Shown in pieces: positions 1-10,609 of a DNA stretch of 64,000 nucleotides (within the stretch, counting starts at the first letter, position 1; every line of letters begins with the position of its first letter). The stretch is taken from the NCBI GenBank assembly GCA_029891385.1, contig CM057230.1, positions 15,761,372-15,825,371 of the forward strand, in the 5' to 3' direction. The notes under the pieces are model-generated. The model worked only from the letters and a program-made list of their open reading frames with translations. It made no database searches and had not been told where the DNA came from. A program made the translations under genes and the position numbers. Source of the stretch: Erythroxylum novogranatense. Its lineage: Eukaryota > Streptophyta > Magnoliopsida > Malpighiales > Erythroxylaceae.

Positions 1-1636
1 TAAGTGCTATCTTCTGACAAACATTCTTGATTCTTAACCATTATTTTACTGTAAAGTTCACATATTCCAGTGATATATTTTTCCATATAACTTTTCTATA
101 TTGTTTTGCAGGGACAGTACAAGATGAGTATTAGGATCCTTTCCCTCTTGATTACTTTAGCGTTATAAATATGAAACAAAAGAAGTGTGTTAGAAAATGA
201 ACAAGGATTTATGTGATTTAGCCATAAAATCAAAGGAGTTGCATATTTTATTAGATTTGTGTTCATGAGGTTACTATTATATGGAAGAGCAATAAACTTA
301 TTTGGTAATGATATGTTTTGTTTTACAATATGATACTGTCGTGTTGTAGCTTTTACAATTAGTTATGATTCTGATAAATTAAAAATGATTACTTTAAATC
401 TTAAAATACTTTAACACTCAGGCTATAAACTGTGCACAGATGCATAATAAGAGCAATGGGGATACTAATTTATGCTTTCCTATTCTCTAGATTTTCACAT
501 TTTCCTCCCTATATCCAACAAAGAAATAATAAAATGAAAAGGAGTAACCAATTAATGAAAAGTACCCTTCATTTTTGATAAATTTCTAAATATGTATAGT
601 TATTGGGATATATTTAAATTTATGTACAGGTAAATAAAGTTGGTTTGGTTGAAGTGGGTAGACCCAAAATCTTAAAGAGTCTGAGTTCTAGTTAGACCAC
701 TAGGACAATTTTGTATTGTTATCGAATTTTTAGTTTGCAATATTAACAGTTAATTCTATTAGCTTTTTTATTAATTATGTAAACCAACATGTAGTTTTGA
801 AGGCTGAGTTTCATGTTCAAACATCTTGAAATGTACTTAGTATAAATATAATGCCTATGCTTCAAGTTGATTGTATATGATTTTAATACTTCTATACAAA
901 TTTTTAGGTTGGACTTTACCTAAATCCCATTTAACTCGACTCTGAGGTCAACTTATGTTCACATATAATTTCAAGGGTGAATTAGCCCCCATGGGAAGAC
1001 ATTACTTGATTTAAAGTCTGTATGGGAATCTAGACAGCTCTTACTAATTCCAGTTATTCTTAGCAATGGGGACGGAAAATTTGTTTATAGTGAAGAAGGG
1101 ATTTGTTTGTTTCCTTGGACATAGTATGTGCAAGTGAAGGTTGAGTTGGAGAGATTATTCCAACTTGGATCGTTATTTATGAATCATGAAATATTCTTTG
1201 GTTCTTATGAAAGCATAAAGACTGTCACTATTTGAAGCTGTTGAACCATAAGGCTGAATGGTAGTATTTATTAATAGTGTATATATATAATCTAGTGAAA
1301 TGATATCCATATATAGGTGGTATTAGCAACTTGTTTGACGAAAAGGTTTTGGGTTTAGAAACACATATGCTCCGGTTTAAAGGAGAGTTTTGGAATGTAT
1401 ATACTGTAGTCTAGGTTTCAATTCTTGGTAAGCAATTATATTATTTTTTTCCTCTTTTTTATTTGCAATGAATTGTGTAGTTGTATAATAATTTGATAAT
1501 CAGATTTTGTAGTTGGTTAATAATTTTATATACACCATTAACATGTTGCTATATGGGTTTTTCATATTGTTTAGACATTATATACATATAATGATATTTT
1601 CTACATTGTTTTACATGTTGAAATATTGAATAGGAA
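1..1636. other. AT-rich stretch with no recognisable gene
   Basis: No open frame of useful length and no domain match seen on either strand. Since the transposase gene begins at the right edge of this stretch, part of it is probably the left subterminal region of the Harbinger element. I could not find the matching left terminus (it would read like GCCTTTGTTTGG), so the element may start outside the window. Confidence 0.5.
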
Positions 1637-3023
1637 ATGAATAATTTAGAGAAGAGATTCACTGAAGAAGATGATTCAGAAGATGAGTGGGATAGGACAA
1701 GGCGAGTTGCTATCGTTCAATTAATATGTCATATAGTTCATCTTCTTAGCCTTTGTCATAGTTCTATGTATGGATCCTTCAAGCAAAAAAACTTAGTAGC
1801 TCAATATAAAGAACAAGTTCGAGGAGAAATTATGCATCATTTGCAAACTCACAGTAAGGATTGTCATGATCTCATTCGTATGACACCGGATATTTTCTTA
1901 CTTCTTTGTATAAAGCTTTGCAACACTGGTCTTCTAAACGATAGTGTTCGATGTTCGCTAGAAGAAAAGGTCATCACATTTCTTATAATTGTATCCCATA
2001 ATGTAAAACTTCGTGTAGTGGCTGTCTTCTTCCGTCGCTCAATTGAGACGATATGTAGACAATTTCACTCTGTTTTACGTGCTATCATGTCACTTGAAGT
2101 TGAATATCTCAAACAACCTGATGGTTCTCAAATTCCGTCAGAAATTGCAAACACTTCCCGATTCTTCCCGTACTTTAAGGTGAATATTGTCTTTGTTCAA
2201 TGTTATTATTAGGTACTTAAACTCTGTATTCATAATGAACTTGTTTTAGGATTGTGTCGGTGCACTTGATGGAACTCACATTAGAGTTAAGGTGTCAAAT
2301 GCAGATGCACCAAGATTTCGTGGTAGGAAGGACTACCCAACACAAAATGTTCTTGCTGCATGTACATTTGACCTAAGGTTTACTTATATTCTGGTTGGAT
2401 GGGAAGGTTCATGTCCGATTCTAGAATTATTAAAAATGCATTAACTAGGGAGGATAATTTAAAAATTCCTTCAGGTAATGTTAGGTTTATTAATTCACTA
2501 ATTTTTAGCTTAATGAATTATGAATTTTAGAAGTTGAAATTAATTGATTTCTTTAATTGTAGGCAAGTATTACCTAGTCGATGCGGGATTTATGCTCAGG
2601 AGTGGACTAATTGCACCTTATAGAGGTGTTCGGTATCATTTGAAAGAGTATTCAGCTAGAGGTCCAGAAAATGCTAAAGAGTTGTTTAACCTACGTCATG
2701 CTTCATTACGTAATGCAGTTGAAAGGGCCTTCGGAGTTTTAAAGAAAAGATTTCCTATCATTGGAAGTTCAAATGAAAAGACATATTCATTTGATGTTCA
2801 ATGTGAAATTGTACTGGCATGCTCTATCCTATATAATTTTTTGATGAGTTTAGGTGCACTTGAAGAGGAAATTTCTGAAGTGGATATGGAGTTATCAAAT
2901 AGAGGGGAAACGGAATCACAAGTTGATAGTAGAGAAAGAGATAATGAAGATGCTAGGTTAGGTGCACAAATAAGGGATAGTATTGCTGCACAAATGTGGA
3001 ATGATTATGCTTCAAATCATTGA
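1637..3023 (+). pseudogene. Harbinger (HARBI1-like) transposase, three exons, one frameshift
   Basis: DDE-superfamily nuclease that cuts and pastes PIF/Harbinger elements; it needs its Myb-like partner for nuclear import and end binding. Exons inferred from GT-AG sites: 1637-2179, 2250-2474, 2563-3023. Exon 1 holds the helical N-terminal region. Exon 2 begins DCVGALDGTHI, containing the first catalytic Asp, and continues to GWEGS. Exon 3 contains YYLVDAGF, APYRGVRYHL and the final acidic residue in NAVERAFGVLKKRFP. The second catalytic Asp (the DSR of the GWEGSxxDSR motif) is encoded just after 2416 but one frame away, consistent with loss of one C in a CCC run. There are no other stops, so it is either recently dead or intact with a sequence error. 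Confidence 0.85.
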
Positions 3024-3246
3024 CTAAATATACAACAAAATGTTGGCTTTTTGGTGCACCTTTCTTTTGTTATTTGAAGTCTAATATTGTAATATTTTTT
3101 GTAATATACTATATTGTGATTTGCATTTCTCTTATTAATGAAAGAGACTTTACCAATGTGTTTTGTTGCATAATTGATTTATTGCAGCTTTATATTGTAC
3201 TGTGACTTGTTTTGTAATTGATTATTTTGTTTTTAGACTTTAAGAA

Positions 3247-4455
3247 ATGGCAAGGAAAGGTGCCGAGAAGGTTGACAAAGAAAAAAGAGACATGCTTCGT
3301 TGGACAGAATTTATGGATGAAGTTTTGTTGGATGCACTTATCTATCAACAAAATAAAGGCAATCGAGTTGATGGAACCTTCACAACCCAAGCCTTAATCA
3401 AGTCGTTACGGAAGTTCGAGAGAAGATCGGAATTGATGTCATTGACAAGGACAAAGTCAAAATCGAATAAAATCTCTAAAAGCAATTTCAATGAATGTTA
3501 CGATCTTTTAAGCATTCTAGCGGCATTGCTTGGAGCCCTATAACTAAGAGATTTGATGCTGAATCGAAGTATGGGAAGCAATGATCTGAGTTATTCTACT
3601 CTCTCTTTTTTGTGTTTTGTGTTGTTTTATTCAGGTCTTAAGGAACTAGATTCTGCTGGTAGATCATTAAAGTGCTTTTCTGTTGATAGCTTAGAGTTTA
3701 ATTGCTTAATGATTTGTTGGTAATAGAAATTGAAATTGTGATGCTTTGTGTTTATAATGGTTCTAAGGGTTTGACATGTTTAAGATTATAAGAAAGATTA
3801 AGATTTGAGTTTACAAACTATAAGATATTGTAGTGAACTTATTTGTTTGAAGTCTGCGTTTGAGACAATCTTCTTTTATAGGCAAAGCCAAGTGCAAAGA
3901 AATGGAAATCTGCAGAAATAACTCATTATGATAAGTTAATGATTTTGTATGCAAAAGATAGAGCAACAAGTGAAAATGCTCAAACAGCAAAGGAAAAAAA
4001 TCGTTGCTGGGCTCCGGTGAATGTGAACACAATCAATGAGGTTGATCAATTATTAGCTTCAAATGACATATCTTTAGAAAACTTTGAACACACTCATGAT
4101 GGTGCAAATCCAACTCAATTTGAAGCTACTTCTCATGCCAATTCCGATCCAATTTCTGTGACTTCTCCAAAGAAAAAGAAAAGAAAGAGTGCTGTTGCAA
4201 CAGAAATTGCTGGGGTTAAAGAATCTATTGACCATATTGCTGAGGTACTTAAGGAATCAAATACAATTGTTGAGAAAACACGCCAACGAGTTTATGGAGA
4301 GCATGAAGTGTATCTTTGAATTGTTAAAGCTTGACCTTGATGTGTGTTTTCGCTACAAAGCTTATGATTTTCTAACCGCAAGTTCCATTAGGGTGAGAAA
4401 ATTTTTGGTTGTCCCGAGCGGGAGCGTAAAATTATTTAATGCATATGATGAGTAG
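3247..4455 (+). pseudogene. Harbinger ORF1: Myb/SANT-like DNA-binding partner, multiple frameshifts
   Basis: Myb/SANT-like domain protein (the family also annotated as L10-interacting MYB-domain proteins) that helps the transposase bind the transposon ends. The start MARKGAEK leads into the trihelix-like segment LRWTEFMDEVLLDAL...NKGNRVDGTFTTQA. The order then follows the family across frames: NFNECYDL, AWSPITKRFDAES, an intron of about 300 bp with acceptor AG at 3880-3881, then YAKDRATSENAQTAKEK, a KKKKRKS basic stretch, and a C-terminal LDLDVCFRYKAYDFL block. To follow the family the frame must change at about 3394, 3460, 3478, 3510, 3574, 4317, 4404 and 4430. Most of these are one-base losses in runs of A, T or G. 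Protein size would be near 300 aa. Confidence 0.75.
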
Positions 4456-4640
4456 CACACTGTTTGAAATGGAATGAAGATAAAATTGTAGGTAGGTGAT
4501 CTTTTGCATTGTAAATTTTTGAAATGGTAAAGCCTAATTTGATATGTTGGTTTTTTGTTTAATCTGCTAACTTTTTTGTTTAACTTGTGATATTTATTTG
4601 TAGATCTTTTGCTTATGGAGGAGTCATGGCTATCTTGAAT

Positions 4641-4790
4641 TAGATTTTTTGGCTTATGGAGTAAATACTAGTGCAAATTTTTTGCTTGTGGAGTAAATAC
4701 AAGTGTAGATTTTTTGCTTATGGAGTAAACACTAGTGCAGTTTTTTTGCTTATAGAGTAAATACTAGTGTAGATTTTTTGCTTATGGAAG
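4641..4790 (+). repeat. 32-bp tandem repeat, about 4.5 copies
   Basis: Units with the core TTTTTTGCTTATGGAGTAAA followed by TACTAGTGTAGA recur every 32 bp; the AGTAAA core is at 4660, 4692, 4724 and 4756. The array lies downstream of the Myb-like gene inside the Harbinger element. Subterminal repeats in such elements often serve as transposase binding sites; that role is only an inference here. Confidence 0.75.
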
Positions 4791-5494
4791 CCATGGCTGT
4801 GTTGAAATGGAATTAACAAAACCTTTATCTTTTGAAAAGCGAACAAAGTCTTTTCAAGTAGATTTGACGAGCAATGTTCTGATCGATTATTGAAGAGCAA
4901 AGAATGTTATGTCTTGATTTCTACCTCATATTCTCAACTTCGATTCATAGTCTTTCTTGTTTAAATTTCAATTTTGTTTTCGTTATGCTCTTTTGGAAAA
5001 TTAAAATTTCATCTGTAATTTACATCCTCTTAAATTGCCAAAACCAATTTAACTTCTCGTGGCTTGTTAAGATTAGCAACAAAAACCTGTGTGTAGAAAC
5101 AAATAATTTCGGGGAACCATGAAAACAATTCTTCCATATTTGTTCAACACAGCATATAAGGGAATCATGACTGTTGAGATGTTTCAAGCTCAAATTTCTG
5201 TATGCAATAAGATATCACAAACCCGGGAATATATATATCTTCACCAGACCCAGGAATACATATAAGTATCTTCACAAATATATATAAGTATCTTCATAAC
5301 AATTTCATAGCAAAAGATAAACAATTTTTATAATCAAGGGCATAAAAGTCTCAAAAAATTCTTTTCTCCAATATAAGTTTCAATTCCCTTCTTTGATAAA
5401 TTTGGAAACCAAACAAGGGAAAGGAAATCTCATTTCCCTTCCATTCTTTTCCCCTCTTTTCCCCTCAATATTTTCTTTCCTTTCCCTTGTACAA
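4791..5494. other. Harbinger subterminal DNA, no gene seen
   Basis: AT-rich sequence without a credible gene. Around 5395-5490 it is rich in CCCTT and AAGGGAAAGG runs, typical of the subterminal part of PIF-like elements and their MITE derivatives. Confidence 0.5.
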
Positions 5495-5517
5495 ATAAGG
5501 ATCCAAACAAAGGCTAA
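5495..5517 (-). repeat. Right terminal repeat of the Harbinger element plus TAA target site
   Basis: Read on the minus strand the element begins GCCTTTGTTTGGATCC, a PIF/Harbinger-like terminal sequence; TAA follows at 5515-5517. The partner end was not located, so this rests on motif resemblance and on the position behind the transposon genes. Confidence 0.55.
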
Positions 5518-5540
5518 ATCGCCCACCTTTAGACGTTATT

Positions 5541-5960
5541 TCATCCATCTTTGTCAAATTTACTGTTTCCATAGTAAGTCAAAAAATAGACTTGAGTCAA
5601 ATAAGAAGTATTAATAAAAAAAACTACTCTACTATTTTTAACAAGTGAATTGGCCAAGCTAACTATACGACAACATTTGAGTTTTTCCGACATTGTTTTT
5701 AAGTCTTCCCAACAATCATCGATCCTCTTCCCATGACTCCACAGTCCATCCTTTATCAGATATGAACCCGTTTCTCCATTCACCATTATAGTGATTCCCG
5801 TTGCTCCATTGGCAATTCCCTTGAGCTTCCTTCAACCCTCTACACCATTCACCATCATACTTATAACTTAGGTAGCTGCCAAAACCCAAAAGGGTTAAAA
5901 AAATCAACTCAAGGAAAGCAGGAGTTCATAACAAAATCACTCCATTGGCAACCTCCATCA
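5541..5960 (-). pseudogene. MORN-repeat gene fragment
   Basis: Minus-strand frames encode two MORN-like repeats: YDGEWCRGLKEAQGNCQWSNG and HYNGEWRNGF (about 5750-5862). A further GGCQWSD scrap lies just upstream (about 5935-5960). MORN repeats (YxGEWxxGxxxGxGxxxWxNG) bind lipids or build scaffolds in plant proteins such as PIP5K. No start codon, kinase domain or exon structure is visible, and the reading frame ends quickly. I take it as a gene scrap; the parent gene cannot be named. Confidence 0.5.
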
Positions 5961-6654
5961 CAAAAATCTAGTTAAAGTTAATAGGCTAGTGTTATGAAAG
6001 CAAAAAAAATTGATTCTGGAATCCTAGAAAAGAACCTATTCAAAGACAATAAAGGAAGCGAATGTTTATCAAACCTGAGCTGGGAAAAGAGGGTTAGTGT
6101 GATAACCACAGGGGCACGAGTATATTAGAATAACATCACAAAGATTGTGAGAAGCGAGGATCTCACCGAGACATCGAAGCTAGCGACATATTGCTGGATT
6201 CATATTTTAATGTAAAGCTTAGGGATCTCGGCCTGGCTCATACCATCAGGCTAAGTGAACAAACTCACCATTCGACAATAGAATTTGTAGGAATAACATG
6301 ACTCGGAACTTTTTAACATAGTTTTGAGACTTTCTGTTGAGGAAGAAAACATATAAGAAAAGAGGAAGAACACGTAGATAACATTCAGAAACCAAATTCA
6401 AGATCTTTTTTTTTTTCAATTCTTAATTTCTCTCTCTCTCAAATTAACTCTAATCATGTTTAAGTTGTTATTTTATTTTATTCATGATTTATGCTTGTGA
6501 TTGTGATTCTCCAACCAATCACCAAATGATTTGAGATTTCATTGGAGACAAAATAATAATAATTGATTAGATGCTGATAGAAATATTTAAGAAATTATAT
6601 ACAATACTATGAATTTTTAGTACTTAATGAATTATATGTATAAAGGTTTTGAAT
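5961..6654. other. Intergenic, nothing recognised
   Basis: AT-rich, with a short CT-rich tract near 6430. No gene, RNA gene or repeat boundary could be supported. Confidence 0.5.
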
Positions 6655-7500
6655 TTGTAATTGAAGATGTTATTCTTCGACTGTGAACTGCCATATTTAT
6701 ACAAGAGAAACGACAGAATTGTAGGAGTTAAGCTGGCTTATGGTTACAGGAAGATAAGTTGTTATAACAACATAAAATCTGATCTGGTAAAATCTGATTT
6801 TGATTTGTTATTCAGACTTATCTTTGACACCCCCCTGCAAGATGGAGGATACATTGGAGACTCCAATCTTGGAACGGAAATGCAGAAACTGACTGCTAGC
6901 CCTGACTTTATAAGCATGTCAGCTAACTGGTCTTTCGAGGTAATAAGTAGAACACGTAGGGATCCATCAGAAACTCGTTCACGAACAAAATGACAATCAA
7001 GAAGCAAATGCTTCATGTGTGAATGATAAACTGGATTGGCAAACAAATATATTGCACCCTTATTATCACAAAATAAGGTTGGACGATGTTGTAGAGAAAT
7101 ACCTAGTTCATGTAATAAATTCTGAACCCAAAGAACCTCTGCTGCTGCATTTGCTAAGGCTTTGAACTTGAGAGAGATTTTTGACGAGTTGATTGGTATG
7201 AGATAATGTTGGAACCAAGATATGAGATGTAGGCAGTAGTAGAGTGTCCATTATCCTTAACACCACCCCAATCTGAATCGGAGAAAGCTGTAACAGAGAT
7301 AGAAGAATTGAACCTTTTAAATGTCTGATCAGCACTCTCTTTAAAGCCTGTAAATGTAGCTGAGCGGTAGCATGCATGAACTCAGACAGTTTGTTAACAG
7401 CAAAAGAAACATCAGGACGAGTGATGACCAAATATTGGAAAGCCATCAACAAGAGAATAAGTTTTTGAGGAACTGAAAGGTGTAGCAACTTCTTTGACAC
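6655..7500 (-). mobile_element. 5'-truncated Ty1/copia retrotransposon (RT/RNase H end plus 3' LTR)
   Basis: On the minus strand, 7500-6846 encodes the end of a copia Pol across several frames: [20 protein letters not shown] (late reverse transcriptase / start of RNase H) and, further on, FANPVYHSHMKHLLLDCHFVRER and KDQLADMLIKSGLA, the conserved C-terminus of copia RNase H. A polypurine tract follows (minus-strand TTGCAGGGGGG, 6830-6841), then an LTR beginning TGTCAAAG at 6829. The LTR contains a TATA box (minus TATAAATA near 6695) and ends at about 6655. Everything upstream, including gag, integrase and the 5' LTR, is missing at about 7500. The frame is broken in several places. Confidence 0.8.
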
Positions 7501-7539
7501 CAGTCATGTTTAGTATCAGTCTCTTTAGTTCAATGTTGG

Positions 7540-8524
7540 ACTTCCTCACAAACACAAATGTTTATTAACATTTGTATAGACATCTGTAAATGCTCATTTC
7601 TAGTAAATTTCATGTACCCGGTATTCATTGTTGGATGTGAGGAGTATGCGTTAAAGAGTTATTACATTCCTACATCCACCATTCATCTAATCCATTTGCT
7701 CTCCACTAAACTTATTTTTACTTCCTCACTCCCTTGGGTCCGATCTCTTTCAATAAAGATTAAGCTTTTTTTCCCTCTTTCAGATAAAAGAAAAACATAA
7801 CCATTGCAATTAAGAAAAAACATGAATCAAACTCTATGTATGAAACACTCACGGTTGCTCTAGTCTCCAACTTCAACAACATCTGAAACAACAGCAAACT
7901 CATAAAATTTCTGTAGGCTCCATCTCTGAATGTTTTTGAAACTTGGCATATCGAATTCACATGTGTAAATTGCTAGGCCATCCTCAGTTCTCTAGGAACT
8001 ATGCTGAGCAACAAAAGGACAACTAATTAGGTTAAATGTACAACACACATATGGCATTATAAGGGCGAGAAATTTAATGGGAACAATTACAAAACCAAAT
8101 CTTTAACTATAGCTTTAGGGTTTTAATCAGAATTTGTATGCATAATCAGCTGAAAAAATGGTAATCACAAACCAAAAAGGCGATGGAGTTCTTACAAGGT
8201 TAAATGGCAAAATTCAGTTTTGAAAATGTAAATATAATCACTAGAATACTGCACCACAGGTTTTATGTTGAATTCTTAGATGATGATGGTAAGATAAGGT
8301 TTTGAAAATTGCTTGACAAGGTTTGGAATTTCGACATTGAGTTACGTTGAACAAATAAGGAATACATACTATTTTAGTTGACTTCATAACACAAGTCTTA
8401 ACAGGCCCTGCTAAACTCCATATTATATTTCATCAAGACCGTTAACATTAACAAGATAATCAGGATGGAAATTATTATCAATAAGTACCTTGAGAACGCT
8501 TGATGAATCAATCAATAGAGACGA
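7540..8524. repeat. Cluster module, 3'-flank copy 1
   Basis: Sequence lying 3' of the NB-LRR fragment at 8525-8943. It shares blocks with 9700-10600 and 26580-27715: the TCCATTTGCTCTCCAC segment (near 7692, 9838, 26772), the TATGAAACACTCA segment and the GATGAATCAATCAA segment just before each gene's stop. The shared blocks show that the resistance genes were duplicated together with their downstream DNA. No coding function seen. Confidence 0.7.
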
Positions 8525-8943
8525 CTAATTTACTATAACAATCTCCAGAATGTGTGAGATTTGGGCCCAATGTTCCCCTTTCTTTCTCCCATACCTTTTC
8601 TCCAGCAAAGGACAAGACCTGATTCTTAGATAAGAAAGGGAGGGTGGCAAGCCCTCCTCTGGCAAGGATTGCAGATGAGGGCACTCCTCAATCGCCAAGC
8701 TTTCGAAGGAAGTAAGGTGGCGAATTCCTTCCACAGACCTCAGATTCTGGAGATTACGCAGATGAAGAGAGATTAAACTGGGTGGCAGCCCTTCTTCTGG
8801 TAGGGATGCAATCCCAGGACAAGACCGATTTCGCAATTCTCTGAAAGAGGTGAGATCATGAAATATTCTGTTGAAAAGAGACTCCAAAATCTGAAGATCA
8901 CTGATTTCAAGATGGATAAGAGTAGAAGAGGGCAAACCCTCAT
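8525..8943 (-). pseudogene. CC-NB-LRR copy A: only the LRR tail remains
   Basis: Encodes about 136 residues of C-terminal leucine-rich repeat: SLPEEGLPPSLISLHLRNLQNL, ECPHLQSLPEEGLPPSLSYL and the closing RIRSCPLLEKRYGRKKGEHW, all closely matching the ends of the intact genes at 10610 and 27721. Immediately upstream (from about 8943) the sequence switches to what is, in copy C, the region upstream of the start codon (CTTGGTTCTAAA...GATACAAACTTTGTCG). The whole CC, NB-ARC and most of the LRR have therefore been removed, joining promoter to LRR tail. Not expected to be functional. Confidence 0.8.
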
Positions 8944-9100
8944 CTTGGTTCTAAATGAAAAAAGATACAAACTTTGTCGTCCGGTTGACTAGGAAAGATG
9001 CTTGGTGGATAATTGAGCAGTGCAGTTTTAAGGTAAATCATAAATTTACAAATTCATTTGATGTTAATGAAAAGGGCAACAAGGGAAAAGCACACCTTCT
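8944..9100 (-). promoter_or_regulatory. Relic NB-LRR upstream region with W-box
   Basis: Matches the upstream region of copy C (25540-25650) almost base for base. It includes GGTTGACTAGGAAAG; TTGACT at 8985-8990 fits the WRKY W-box TTGAC[C/T]. In the other copies the same motif lies 120-180 bp before the start codon. Confidence 0.55.
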
Positions 9101-9164
9101 GAAAGTTATATAAGAAGTAATTTAATATATTTTACATTTTTTAAATATTTAACACGAGGTAAAC

Positions 9165-9400
9165 GAGTATGAAAATCCCACAAGACCCTTCAATTAATGA
9201 AAGAATTACCATCAATAAACTCAGAAAACTGGGTCAAGAAAGCGTCGGATCTGGTCCTTGTAAACGTAGCCTACAGCGGCAAAACACCAGCCAATATGGT
9301 ACCTTTAACAGCAGTCTCCCCCTGCAAACCTCCTTCAGCATCACCATCACCATCACCATCACCTTTAATCTTGTCATCATCATCTTTGGCATAAAAGGGC
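9165..9400 (-). pseudogene. Fragment of a plastid TVP38/DedA-like membrane protein gene, copy 1
   Basis: The minus strand encodes KDDDDKIKGDGDGDGDAEGG, then GTILAG and, after a frame change, VGYVYKDQIRRFL and TQFSEFIDG ending at a possible splice donor (GGTAATT, about 9212). This resembles the N-terminal exon of plant chloroplast TVP38/TMEM64 (SNARE-associated/DedA) proteins, where the acidic linker precedes the first membrane helix. The copy at 25796-26160 is longer. Homology with that copy stops near 9395. The frame break near IRRFL is shared by both copies. Family assignment is from memory of the motif pattern. Confidence 0.55.
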
Positions 9401-10605
9401 ACTGAGTACATTAAGAGCTTACCACCCCTCAGTCAGATCTTCATTTCAAGTTGTAATTTGTACAACGAAGTATTACTAAATTCATTGATAACACAAAGAC
9501 TTAGCATGGTCTGGTCAATTGCATAGTTCATGAAGTATTAGAACATCAAGAATGAAGAACTGCCAAATTAACTTAATTAAGTTGGGCATAAGAAAAGATA
9601 CTCCGGATGAAATTGCTGTAGATGGCTGAATACCTTTCCAATGCTAGATGAATCAATGAACAGAAAGTACTGCAGTTCATATCCAACCATCAATCTGAAC
9701 AAAGGACATCTCGCACGGTTGACGACCTAACAAGCTTTGACCAGATTGTCTGTAAGGTAAATTAGATTGCAACAACAGAAATCAATGTTTGTAAGGTAAA
9801 TATAAAGATATAGTGCTGCTCTTATATATAAAATCATCCATTTGCTCTCCACCAAACTTACTTTTACTTCCTCACACCGTCGCATCCGATCTCTTTCAAT
9901 TAAAAAAAAACGAATCCAAGTCTATCTCTGAAACACTCATGGTGGCTCTAGTTTGCAGCTTCAACATCTGAACCAACAGCAAGTCCAATGTTTCTGTGGG
10001 CTCCGTATATGAAAGTTTTTGAAGCTTTGCATATCGAATTCACATGTGAAAATTTGGTAGGCATCCTCAGCTCCTCTAGGAAGTATGTTGAGCAATAGAA
10101 AGACAACTAATTAAGTAAATGTATAAAACACATATCGCAGTATAAGAGAGAGATATTTTAAGGAAAAATTGCAAAACCAAATCTCCACAATAGTTGGACG
10201 ATTTTTCTAATCAGAATTTGTGTGCATAATCAGCTGAGAAAACGGTAATCACAATCCAAAATGGTGATGCTGTTCTTCAAAGGTTAAAAATGGCACATTT
10301 TCAGTGAATCACCAGAATATTGCAACACAAGTTTTATCTTGAATTCTTACCATATCGTGGTAGATTAATGGTAAGTTTTCGAGATCTTTTGACAAGGTTT
10401 GGAGTTTTGGACACTGGGTTTAGGTTGGATAAATAAGGAATAACTATAAAATAAGTCCTAAAATGATGTACACTTTTTTAGTTGAATTCATAACACAAGC
10501 CTTAGCAGGCTCTGCCCAACTGCATATTTCTAAAATTTCAACGTTAAGAATAACAAGATACGCTGGATAGGAATTATTATCAATAAGTACCTTGATAATG
10601 CTTGA
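9401..10605. repeat. Spacer and 3'-flank module of gene B (copy 2)
   Basis: 9401-9700 shows no gene; 9590-9690 partly repeats the GATACTC...GATGAATCAATGAACAGA segment found 3' of each NB-LRR copy. From about 9820 the sequence follows the 7540-8524 and 26580-27715 modules. This is duplicated non-coding DNA belonging to the NB-LRR unit. Confidence 0.6.
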
Positions 10606-10609
10606 TGAA

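Larger units (their letters stand above)
1637..5517 (+). mobile_element. PIF/Harbinger DNA transposon, right end included
   Basis: The element carries the two genes that define autonomous PIF/Harbinger transposons, in the same orientation: a DDE transposase (1637-3023) and a Myb/SANT-like protein (3247-4455). The right terminus appears to be at 5514, where the sequence ends in CCAAACAAAGGC followed by TAA (5515-5517). PIF elements insert at TAA/TTA and have termini of the GGGCCTTTGTTTGG kind, so this fits. The left terminus was not found, and the left boundary given is just the first coding base. Subterminal DNA at 4641-4790 is a short tandem array. Confidence 0.8.

Noticed and set aside
9169..9405. 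Plus-strand small proteins with HHHH- or TITITI-like runs
   Set aside because: They arise from the CATCAC hexamer repeat that encodes GDGDGD on the minus strand in the TVP38-like fragment.
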